From Nilaparvata lugens (taxonomy: Eukaryota > Arthropoda > Insecta > Hemiptera > Delphacidae): a stretch of 64,000 nt of DNA. Position 1 is the first letter of the stretch. The number at the start of each line of letters is the position of its first letter. Shown here piece after piece: positions 1-12,000 of the stretch. The position numbers and the translations under genes were made by a program. The stretch covers positions 54,748,347-54,812,346 of the forward strand of contig NC_052507.1 in the NCBI RefSeq assembly GCF_014356525.2, written 5' to 3'. The notes beneath the pieces are model-generated. The model saw only the letters and a list, made by a program, of their open reading frames with translations, ran no database searches and was not told the DNA's origin.

Positions 1-629
1 CTAAAGGTCTCACGTGGCTAATTATTATGATGCATGAAACAAATAATAACATATAAAAAATTAATTAGCATGTAGAGAGCATATTTAAAACCCCAATAAA
101 AATAATTAAATGTATTAAGGAAATAGGAGGTTACCAGGCACATGAATACTGTAACAATTTGCATGCACCAATCACATAATGGCAATTGATAGGCGGCAAT
201 AGTGAGCCGATTCAAAAATATTTGTATATATTTCTACAAATAAATAGAGTTTGTATAAAATTGTTGTATAGTCTATGTTTTGAATATGGCCCGAAGGCAA
301 AGAAATTATTATATATATAGCATAAGTCATAGTTTAATATTTTGTCACGGTCTATTTGAGCCTTGAATGGCGGAGGACTAGAATATTCAAATTTTATGCA
401 AATTTGAAAATCGGAAATGAGAATTGTAAAATTGAGAAAGGAGAATGACACTCGCCTGCCAAATGCCACCATGAGAGGTCACTAAAAATTATAGAGCGTA
501 ATACCTTGCTATATCTTATAATAATTTAAAGTTAAATTGAATTACTAAATTTCTTATAAGACTTTGTGATGCTCTTATAAAGCAAAAGTCATTTTCATTT
601 TTAAATAATTTTGTAACCCCTTGGAAGAG
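1..629. other. AT-rich DNA, no gene seen
   Basis: Short reading frames only, with low-complexity AT composition. I see no splice-bounded coding block or recognisable repeat. Probably intron of the channel gene or intergenic DNA. Confidence 0.5.
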
Positions 630-704
630 ACAACTCCGGCTACAATAGTCCAGGACCACCAGGAGTTGGATCGACATCAGCAGCTCATGAGAAAATTTCA
701 ACAT
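630..704 (+). CDS. Weak candidate exon upstream of the channel
   Basis: A stretch with coding-like composition ends at a strong donor (GTGAGT at 705) and has AG dinucleotides at 627 and 629. One open frame reads ATIVQDHQELDRHQ then QLMRKFQH, reminiscent of the S6/C-linker junction of this gene (QLMRLKKYLS in exons g and h). Another frame gives a Gly/Pro/Ser-rich peptide. It could be the S6 end of the preceding repeat, but the C-linker and CNBD exons that should follow before 2855 are not visible. Confidence 0.25.
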
Positions 705-1092
705 GTGAGTGAAAAATATTGAAATAGTGATAGGGCGCCCTCAGTGCTTCGAAATTACATAAGAATCAAAGCTAGCTCGTCGAAAGGGTTTTCTTATAAA
801 TTAAGAATTTGGTAAAAAATACTTGCGCAAGTAAATGTAGTATTAAAGGTATTTTATTGGAAAGTAACGAGTAAATCTACATATCAGAAGTCCTATAAAT
901 CAAAGAAGTATAAAATCTAGGCTGTTAATACATATTCATATGATCTTTAATTTCTGCAATATAATTTGCGATAGTTTGTTGTAGCTCTGATTCACTAGAT
1001 GAATTGCTCTATTTATTCCGTCAGGTGCCGAATCTTGTACCCTGAGATAAAATATATATTCATTACAAAGAAATCTATTAGATACCATAGAA

Positions 1093-1097
<5 letters not shown>

Positions 1098-1150
<53 letters not shown>
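1098..1150. repeat. (TA)n microsatellite
   Basis: About 26 uninterrupted TA units, flanked by ordinary AT-rich sequence. Confidence 0.97.
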
Positions 1151-1152
<2 letters not shown>

Positions 1153-1954
1153 ATTATTGGTTGTCAATTTATCAAGCTGATTTTTAAGAAATCTATTTTT
1201 AATGGAATTGTCCAAGTCGACAAGTATTAGCAAGCTGATATCGCAGCTACATGCAAATAGATGCATATGATCATAAAATAAAAGCACATGGTAACGTTTC
1301 GTGCTGTAGAATTTAGAGAATAGTATTTAGCCTGAGATATTTTATTGATTTCGATTATTGTTCTATTTTATATTATATATTTTTTATCGCTCTATATATT
1401 TTTGGCTCTGATTTATTTTTGCAATATTTGTTAATATATGTATCAAATTGTTTATGGTGTGTGATTTATTTTTTTATTCCTCAATACTATAGGATAAGTA
1501 CCATATATATTTTTTTAATGAATTATCAGAATTATAGTGGAAGCTCATATCTGGGCCTATAAAGATTTTTATGAGACTGTATCCTATTAAAAACCACGAC
1601 CTTGATTATTATAATTAGTAAAATATTTCATGCTCTACCGACTGATGCCAAGCAGGAGGCTAATCGTTATTTAAATATAAAAAATAACGTGACAATACTT
1701 GGATTAATTTACTTAAACTATCGTGTAGCATCCCACTATAGAGTCTATGTGTCGGAATGCATTCAGTCTAAATTTTAAATATAGTATTTTAAATACAAAT
1801 GAATTTTTGTACAATACAATTATGTGGGCTATTTCTACCAATCGAATACCTTAAATAGCGCTAAAATTAATAAGAACTAATTATCGTAGTAAAAGAGAAA
1901 AAAAATTGAATAGTGTGAAGGGTCGTTTAAAAAGAGCTCAAATAACATGCAATA

Positions 1955-2698
1955 TTAGTTAATATACAATAGTTGTTCGCTACTTTCATTTCCAATGCTT
2001 ATTAACTTATGTTTGATACTTTTTTTGAACTTTGAAATGTTCATTTCCATTACTTCCACTGATAATGAATTAAAAATTTTACAGCCTATATAGTACAGAT
2101 TTCTGACCAAAAGTTGTATTTCTTCTAGCAATATACAACTCCGTATCTCTATATCTAGTGTTGTGCGCATAGTCTAAATTGCGTGTTAAATGAGGGATTC
2201 TTTTGATGAAGATAAGAACTGTATGTATGTATGTATGCCGAACGCTTAAAACGTTATAATCTTTAAATAACAGATAATTTTAAATGTAAGTTTTTGTACT
2301 TTTATGAGTGAATCCAAATGATTGTAATATACACCTCCCCAAATAAGTATTCCATATCTAACAACAGATTCAAACAAAGCATAATATACTGTTCTTAGTT
2401 TTTGTGCAGGCAAGATATGACGAAGTTTCACAAAGATAAATACCAGTTTTCTTAATTTTGCTACAATAAAGGATATGTGTTTGTTCCATCAGAAAAGATC
2501 ATCAACTATTATTCCTAAATATTTTACTCTATCAACTCTTTCAATGGAAGGGCAGTTGCAGGGCAAGTTGCCAGGATGAGCACAATCATGTAATTCAAGC
2601 TCATTCTGTTGTGGTTTACCTGTAGCAGTCAGTGAGATGGCCAAAAATTTAGATTTTTCTATGTTGAGGGTGAGTAGATTTTTATTCAACCAAAGCAT
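1955..2698 (-). pseudogene. LINE reverse transcriptase relic
   Basis: Three minus-strand frame pieces in the right order resemble the end of a non-LTR reverse transcriptase. They are WLNKNLLTLNIEKSKFLAIS and VKYLGIIVDD (2698-2489), LRTVYYALFESVVRYGILIW (2431-2246), and a final piece with RNLYYIGCKIFNSL and FKKSIK (2170-1955). Frameshifts separate the pieces, so it is dead. The same segment is intact in the LINE at 32214-33250. Confidence 0.8.
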
Positions 2699-2854
2699 GA
2701 CTTATGCATCTCAGACTCTGCCAATTCTAATAAGTTGTTCCAATCGAATATTCTAATAAGTTGTTCGAATATTTTGTTTTTCTTTCCCGATATTTGCTCT
2801 TTTGTGAAAATAAAATAAAATGAATAAATGTTGGTTGTTTGATTGTGTTTGCAG

Positions 2855-3023
2855 TATAATCGGCAACATAATCTGCGACAGTCCGGCTGTCAGAATGAAT
2901 ATGCTGTTCGTAGCCGAGCGAAATGCCGACATTCTGTTCACTGATTCCTACGTGTTCTTCAGCATCCTCAAAGAGCACACCGGCATTATCAGCAAATTGG
3001 ACGATCATGTACACGATGGAAAG
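2855..3023 (+). CDS. Channel exon a: end of the preceding repeat's CNBD
   Basis: The acceptor is TTTGCAG just before 2855 and the donor GTGAGT follows 3023; the exon starts on the third base of a codon and ends in phase 0. Its 56 residues contain [20 protein letters not shown] followed by an amphipathic stretch. This matches the last beta strands and C-helix of a CNBD, where family members read roughly V-x-A-x(3)-ADLF-x-L-x(3)-DF-x(2)-IL. The usual Arg-Thr-Ala of the phosphate-binding cassette is replaced by VRMNM. The exon carrying the front of this CNBD is not visible in the 2.8 kb upstream. Confidence 0.75.
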
Positions 3024-6000
3024 GTGAGTACTTTTATCACTTCAAACTGTCAGCATTGTTCGAATGGGAAGCGTGCTGTTATCTTCAAAGAATGCTGACA
3101 ATAAATCTCACTATAGTAAACTTTTTAGTTACAGTACTTCATCAGTAGTTATTCCTATAATGTTTCAGCTCTATTCTTAAAACACCAACATAATGCATTG
3201 TCTAGCATGCATAAGTTAGATGTTGATGAAGGCTTCACTAATTCATTTCTCGGAGGCTTTTTTCGGGTGTCATTCATATGTGCGATATCTCAAATGTGCG
3301 AGTATTTCAACTTTTCGTTATATGTGTTTATGAACTAAAATTATCAAAACATTTCAAATAATATCAACACATTGCCAATTAAAAGCCAAAAATCAACATC
3401 CACAATCTCTCTTCGTACCTTTTAAACCTAATTGAACGGAACCTTTCAGGTTATTTACGAATGAAATTAGTCAAAATAACAACTATTTGTTTATGAAAAA
3501 ATGTATGTACCGGTATACAAAATCAACGATTCACTTTAAACGTCATAATCATATAAATTGGCAGTTTAGTAGCCTATTTATGAATTTATTTATTTATCTT
3601 ATCTAACACAAGTCACACATGTAAACAATGAGGTCATCTTAGTCACAAGTTTAAAAAAAAGGTGGAACACAAATAAAAAAATTAAAGTTATAAACATATA
3701 GTCGCTTTGAATATGCCACTGCATCTGGTGTAGCTACCAGGAAGTCATCCAGCCTGCCCTCATAAGCTGTTCTTGTGCACTCTTCTACAATGTGTCTTAT
3801 CGTTTACACAGCGCCACACTCACAAAAAGGTGTAGACGCCTTTCCCCACCTGTGCAACGCAAAGGCACATCTTCCATGATGAGTTCGGATCCTGTTAAGA
3901 ATAATATTTATAAATGATACATAGCTTTGATAAAGGAGTAGGTACAAACGCAGTGGCAGAAACAAAAAACTCTACTAAAACAACCAAGTACTAACAAACC
4001 GAGTAGCTCACCAACATTACGATTGGCTTTTGCGCCCTAAAATTGTTTATAAACACATTGTTTCTCGTAGTGTATAGAGCGTATTGTTTTTTAACTGATG
4101 CAAAAATATGTAAACAGATTTTTTTATAGGTAAACAAAGCATTTACTGGTTAACAGAGTATATTGGTTTGAGATGTTGTTTGAATTTCGGTCAGCTGTAC
4201 GTGCCATCGAGCGACGTGTCCCGCAAGGAGGAGAAGAAGAAGACGTACCGACCGCACTGGCTGCAGAAGTCGTTCAAGATGTCGGCAGATGCGGCCAGCC
4301 AGGACTCGCGGTCGGATCTGGGTGAGGGGGGCCGGGGTGCGGCGGCGCGCAAGGCCAACCGGTCCAGCTCTGTCGACGAGAAGGAGTTGCCGACAAAGGA
4401 CAGGCCAGGCAATTTGCGAGACACCCCCCGAGCTGCGTCCATGGATGGCTGGGGGGAGACGGCTGGCAGTAAGCGCGGCACCAAGAGCAAGCCTAGGCGC
4501 AAAAACCTCACCGCTTGGTAAATATTACAATTATTTGTATTCTATCACTAGATTTCAATATATTTCATTTATTATAAAACTACTACTACTTTTCTTCTCC
4601 TTAATCTTATTTTACACTCCATACTTTTGTTATTCTTCTTCTTGCTGTCTCGTTTTTCTTTCTTGTCTTCACATTCTTCCTTCTTCCTTGTTTTATCATG
4701 CTTGTTATGTCCCTTCATTCTTCTGCTCCGCATCCTTTCTCTACTACTTCCTCTTCTACTCTTCTTTTTCTTCTCGTTTCCATCTTCTTATTCTTCTTCC
4801 GCTTGCTTTTATACTTTTTCCATCTTGCTATATTTTATTGTTCACATCATGCTTAACCCCCACATTTTTCTTCTTCGTATTCTTACTTTACTGTTTGCTC
4901 CTCTTCTTACTGTTTGTTCTTCTTGTTTTAATCATACTTTATCCTGTTCGTCTCCTTCTTCATATTCTTCTTCATCTGATTGCTGTTATTCTTTTTCCTT
5001 GTTGCTGTCTTGTTCTGCTTTTTATTGCTCTATAAATGTAATCTTTATTGTTTAATTTTTTAATTTATTATAATTACTACCCAAATCTTCTCTTATGTGT
5101 ACTGTTTATTGTTCAATTATTCAGTATTACACAACCTTTAAAAAAGTACCAACAGGCTTAAGCCCAAAATGGTGACAATTTTAACTTATAAAACAGACCA
5201 AATGTAGCTTGGTTATGCGTCACTTACACATTTATGTGTTACAAAACATTATGTGAATGTAAAACATTTAGGCTATGTGATTCTACAATCATCTATTTGC
5301 ATACAAATCATTCATTTCATATATCAACTTTTTTCAACTGTAAATTCTCTGAATCTAATTGGAAATTGAATGTTTTCTGGAATTTTGTAGATTCAATGTG
5401 GTCAGTAAGATATTTTTATGTGAAATTTTATGAAGCAATAATGTATTTGTGTTGTAGGTTGATGATAACTGCCCGCCTGCTGAACAATACATTCTGCACG
5501 GTGTGTGTGAATACGTCACTTCTTCTCAGTGTCATCATGTGCTCCTTTGATCTGGGCTTTCAAAGTGAGGAGCTATTCATTCCCATTCAAATTCTCGAAG
5601 TCAAATATGCTATCATTGTAAGTTCCTTCAGAATATTACTCTAGCTATTCCCACTTATTAAATGCCATTAGTTTGTTCTTAGCGTATGGCTTGGTTTGTG
5701 TGGAGACCAGTAGGTAATAATTGATTATGCCATTACGAAAACACAAATTGAAATTGTCAACCTTTTTTTTATCTTGTGTTTTCATTGTGGAAAACTACCA
5801 CAACATCACACACAACAATACTGTAAGCTTATGCCATTAGTAATTTTATTTATAATTGAAATTACCATAGTTTACTTTCAATTACTTTCAAGTATAATAG
5901 AATGATTTATCATTGTTTTTTAAACTCAATGATGTATGTTTCTTTAGGGGTGGTTATTCTACGTAACAAATATAGACCTACAAGGGAATTTCATGAATAA

Positions 6001-9000
6001 ATTTGCTCTAGAGATTCAACTTTTATTGATTTTTAAAATTTTATTTTTAAGAAGTTTATTTGATTCAAATACTTGCCTAGAAAGTGTGTAAAACTAATAT
6101 AAATAGCATACATCATTTTAGCCAGTAAATAAGTAGTTCGAGAAGATTGCAATCGAGTCTTAACACAAAATTACAATTTTGTGACTGAAAAGATTCAGAT
6201 TTATATGAATAACAATATTTCTGTACTTTTCCAATTTCAAATTCATTTCGATTAAGTATTCCTATTTCTTCAGATTGAGACTATCGCATCATTCATTCCA
6301 TAATGAATATTTCAATACAAACAATTAGCTCATGCCTTTACTGTTTGTTCCATCTTTCATATCATTTATTAGCAAATTTTAAGTCTTTCTAAACTTTTTT
6401 ATGATTTTTCTAGATATTTTTGAACTTTTTCCGTTGTTATGAAGATCCTAATACTGGAGAGACAGTTACAGATTTAGCCAAGATACGTAATCAGTTAGTA
6501 TTTTATTCATTCCAATTTATTTCATTTGTAGAAAAAAAGATATTACAACTATTCATTTTATCCTTTATTACTCATAAAATTATATTTTAGAGCTTCATGG
6601 ATGTTTTGTTTTATAATGAATATGTTCCGGCTATTTTGTACATTGAATAATTTTGTATGATGTTGGAGTATTTTGTTTGTAGTCTAATCAACTTAGCCTA
6701 CTCGAATTAATAAATGCTTTATTGAATATTCATTTATTATCTTGAATATTCAAGTATTATCATCCCATTGCTTGTAAATATACATAATATCTAAATACTC
6801 ATCTAATGATAGATCAAACTATATTCAGTTCTCCTTCAGTGAAAGCTTGTAATATGACGAGATCCACTTCAAACTGTCAGCATTCCTCATGCATAACATC
6901 AATGCTTCCCATTCAACTAATGCTGACAGAATAGAGTGAATCTCATCAAAGTTGTACCTTGTTGATTTTGATCATTTTACTGGTTTGATTTCTTTCATTT
7001 AATGTTGATATCTACGTCGATATGACCTTCACTGTTTAATTTAACCCTTTGTTTTTCAGATACCTGAAGAGTTGGACAGGTTTTATACTGGATTTTATTG
7101 CTATAATGCCGATAGGCTTAGTTTTGAGGTACACTACCAGTCACTATGCCATGACATTGGGTAATACACTGCATCTTTTGAGAATGGTGAGATTTTTCAA
7201 AAACGGAAGAATATATCTATCAATTAATTATATCCAAGTGTATAATAGATAACAAAAGTAGCTTGTCATTTTGTTCATTTATATTTTGTTATTTATACTA
7301 TGCATATTAATACATTATTTTTGGTTGATCCGCCATCAATTTCCATTTATCAGGGCTACTCTTAATTATAAAGAAATAGAAAATCTGAATACCCTTTTTA
7401 TTTTTTTTAAAAAGGATTAGATTTTTTATTTCTTGATATTAAATACCTGGTGAATACTTGGTATATTATCTGATCTACCGAAGTCCACTTAGTAATCGTT
7501 CAATTCCAAGTAGAAATGTTACAACCATTCATTCAATTGTTTCACATTTTTTACCCAACTATCCAATTTTTTTCAAAACCAATGGTACTCTCAACTTTGT
7601 TTTGGCTCAAACTGCACGTAAATTGACCTAATCTATTACGGCATCAGCGGTAATTATTTTGCTAAACGTACTTTCATTGTAAGATTCGCTTGATATTTTA
7701 TCACAGTATGTAATATACCTTTTCATGTACTTTTTTGTAAACTTATTGGCTTCTTTATGAGAGTAAATAATATTAATTATTGATTTTATTATTTGAAATA
7801 GTGTTATTAACTATCTTACAGATAAAAGTGTACCGTTTCATTGAAGTGAAGTCAGACCGGCTGAACGTGAAAGTGGTGTACATTAAAATGATGGTCATAG
7901 CCATCACCTTCACACTCATATTCCACATAATGGCCTGTGTGTGGAACGCCGTGCATTGTCCCCGCAATATTTGCAATGAGGCAGACAGTAAGTAGTTCAA
8001 AAATAGTGTATGTTACGTTTGTTTTTTATTGTAAGCACTCTTGAGATTTCTAAGCAAACCCTACGTTCGCTCGCTCCATTATGTCTTCACTTACATCTAA
8101 ATCCAATTATAGAGAAAAGATAACACAATAGAAAAGATAACAGCACAATACGAAAGATAGACAAATGATAATGATAGACAAAAGATAGTAGAAGAAGACA
8201 TCCTTAAGATAAGAAGATATAGGTCGTTTATGATCCAAATTTCAAGCCGATTTTTTTGTCAACTCAATCGATTACTGTCGATTATTATTGTTTCGGCCGG
8301 GTGAGAGCGTAAGAACGGCACTGTATGAGAGACTACTAGCGTTACATAGCTTCTTGAAAAATAACTACTAGGATTTTATTGTATCTTTCCTGTATAGGGC
8401 TACTTGTAATATAAATAGTACACAAATCTCAGTACCCTTTTATTGATGCCATTTCAACTTGAAAAAGTTGAAAAGTTGAATGTTGAAAGTTAGAAAGTAG
8501 AAAATGAAATTGCATGAATGTTGAAACATGTTGTAATAAAATAAGTCAAAAAAGGGTACTGAGATTTTTATTTTTATTTCTATTAATAACTACTAGGACT
8601 ATCGGCTTAAGTTGAGAGTTAAATTTGGAACATAAACCCCCTATATTATAGTATACCTTCTTATGCTATCTTTCTCTATTATTTAACTTGTCTTTGAAGA
8701 CTTGTAGTAGAACACAATCGTTTCAAAAATGTATTTTTTAAAAGAAAAGAAAATCTTTTGGAAACACAAGAACTCTCATTGGAAGATACCGCAGTAGCTT
8801 GGATATTATTTTCTCCAATGTGAGACAATCTGTTGGATGACAATAAAAATTTAGTCAAATAACAATTGATTATTCAATTATTGGAGTCTGACTTATAATA
8901 CTTTGTTTCTGACTCCTATTCCACAACTTACTGTACTTTCTGTGTTTAGAGTATCGTGTTTACTTGTAAACTTGTTATATATCTGTGTTAATATTTTGTA

Positions 9001-12000
9001 TGAATCTTGAGTGTATAAAAAATTTAATTATTAATTGACAATAATAGTGTGAACGCTCTCATAAGAACCAATTGTGTTATTCTCTGTTCAAGTGAGAAAA
9101 CTACCATAGGAAACAATAATTTTTTTTTGTAGAATACGGAATCTTTTAATAATTAACACTATATATAAACATAGGTACTTGTTTATTAATTGTACCAATT
9201 TAAATACTTCTGCTAACGCGATACTTCACGACATCATTTACCACAAATTACATATAGATTAGTATTGAAATTATCGAGTCAATCATTAAAATCTGGATCT
9301 TTATTTAAGTCTTTCAAAATAGATAACACTGCTTATAAACATAATTGTTTATCAAGTAAACACCAATTTAAATTCAAAATACTTCTGGTAACTTGATACT
9401 CCACTACATCATTTACTACAAATTACATTATCGATTAGTATTGGAATCATCGATGCAATCATAAATAGAAACATCAATACAACATTTTTGTGGCAGAAAT
9501 CTGCGACAGCAACTACATCTGCGCGATCTACTACACGACGACGACGCTGATCGGCACCGGGTACGGCGACATGGGTCCGACCCGCATCCTCGAGTACGTC
9601 TACGTGGTCGCCATGATTGTGTTCAGCCGATTCATATTCGCCATGTTCATAGGTGACATCACCAACACTGTGCAGACCAACAACTTCTCATTTCAGACCT
9701 ACGAGTACCAGCTCATGCGCTTGAAGGTCAGTCCAAACAACATTAATCCATAGAAATTAATAACATAAATGAAAGTTAATAAAATAACAAGGAAAGTTTG
9801 CAAAGTATAAAGGTTAGCCCATAAAGGATGAACCTATTCTTCAAACTGGAAAAACTTTGCGAATAGATTGCATACTATAATAAGGTCCACGTTATAATGG
9901 CAGTGGAGAAAGATAGGAGAACAACGTTGCTGATCTTCAGTCTTGTCAATGCCTTCTATAGACGGTAGCTGATACAGGTTTATTGATGTAATATTAACTG
10001 TTCATTCTCGTTTAAAATAATCAATTATATTTTATTAAGTAAGAAATTATATTTTTCAATAATTTCGTAATGTATTTTCATAATTAAGATGAAATATTTT
10101 GTTAATTAATTATTAATATTCTACCTTGTTGAAATAAGATCTGGCAACATAGCATAGCGAGAAAGAGTTAGCGCTATCAGCTTTGTTGAATTATAGACAA
10201 GAATAGCAATCCATAGAAATACTATTGCTAATCAAACACTGCCATTATAACGTGGACCTCACTAGATAAAAGTAGTTAATAAAATAACAAGGAAAGTTTA
10301 CAAAGTATAAAGGTTAACCCATAATGAGTGAACCCATTCTTCAAACTGGAAAAACTTTGCGAATAGATTGTATACTATAGTGAGGTCCACGTTATAATGG
10401 CAGTATTTGATTTTGATTAACATTGGTGTCGCTATCCTTGTCTATCATTCGACAAAGCAGATAACGCTATCCTTTTCTAGCTCTGCAGCGTTGCCACATC
10501 GGTTTTAACAATCTTTTTCTTCTTCTTCTTTGGCTGTGCCTTATCCCATTTGAATGGGGTCGGCATTCCTTTCTCTTAGTCTACCTCTCCACAAAGCCCT
10601 ATCCAATGCTTCCTCTCTCCTCCAACCACTCTCCCGCAAGTCAGCCGCTATTCTATCTCCCCTCCTCATCTCAGGTCTACCTCATCCTCTCACACCATCC
10701 AAAACCAAATCCTGCACTCTTCGTCCAACATAATCCTCCTCCCGTCGCTGCACGTGTCCAAACCAACCCATTCTTGTCTCATGCATTTTCTTTCCCAGTG
10801 GTCCAACTTTTACAGTGCCTCTGATCGATTCATTTCTTATTTTATCTTTTCTTGTAACCCCACACATCCATCTTAACATTCTCATCTCAGTCATTTCCAT
10901 CTTTGAAATGGGTCATGTTTCTGTTCCATACAGCACAGCTGTCCTCACAACTGATCTATACACATTTCCCTTCATCTGACAATTCACTCTCTTATCACAA
11001 AGAACACCACTCTTTTACATCGGTTTTTACAATGTAAAAATATAATTAATTAGCAAAATATTCAATCTCAATTTATTATATTTTTTATTTTATCATTGAA
11101 GAATATATTTTCTTGGCGAATGGAGTAAAATTGATAATTTTTAACAAGAATGAACAGTTGATATTACATCAGATATACCAATATCAGCTGCCTTCTATAG
11201 AAGCAGTGGCAACGCTGTTCTCCCATCTTTCTCCACTGCCATTATAACGTGGACCTCACTATAGTGAAATTCACCATAAACTAACAACATTCTTCTCAAA
11301 CTGGCACCAGTTTCAAGTGGACCATACTACAGAATTCATTATTTTAGCAAATGACATAGCAGTCTCTGCAACTTCTTTTTGGTAAGTTGAAATTTAGTAG
11401 TTGATTGAAAAAGAATATCTTTGTTTAATTCTATTTTCTCTCAATAAGGTAAAGCGAGTGGTAAATTATAAAGAAAAGTTTCAACTCATAAACAAAATAA
11501 TTGTTTAGAGTGATGGATTTAAATTTTTTAAAGAATTTTATTAATCTAATTTGAATAGGTTCATTGGAAACGTTTTTTATCCTTCTCTTGAAAGTTTCAT
11601 TATTTTCCTTTAAACTTTCATCAATGTTTCTTATTGATGTTTCATTATTGCTCACTGACTTAATTCTAAGCTGAACTATAATAGAATAGGATGGCTTTTG
11701 ACATACAACTGTAATTTGTGACAATTGAGAATCGACTCACTTCTCAGTTTGTTTTTGTGTCAGAAATACTTGTCGGTGAACGGTGTGAACACATCGGTGG
11801 TGAGGCCGGTGGTGGAGTATTGCACCAGGCTGTGGGCGGGGCATAGCGGCGAGCAGATCCCCGCCTTCTTCAGAATGGCCAACATCTGTCTGCAGCAGGA
11901 CCTCAGCAACGAGATTTACGGCAAACATTTCACCGAGGTAAATTATCGATCAGTTATTAAATAGGCATTGGATATAAGTAAAACATAAATGAGGTCTCCA

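Larger units (their letters stand above)
5618..7059. other. Channel introns c-d and d-e
   Basis: AT-rich introns around the 80-base exon d. They hold one family C MITE (6855-6948) and otherwise nothing recognisable. Confidence 0.6.

Noticed and set aside
900..1005. Possible minus-strand terminal exon ending SESELQQTIANYIAEIKDHM
   Set aside because: Looks faintly coding, but no upstream minus-strand exons exist in the next 15 kb and the acceptor (AATAAATAG) is weak.
4289..5035. 248-codon plus-strand reading frame
   Set aside because: It starts out of frame inside channel exon b and runs through the pyrimidine tract; the Leu/Phe/Ser/Tyr-rich product reflects CT repeats.
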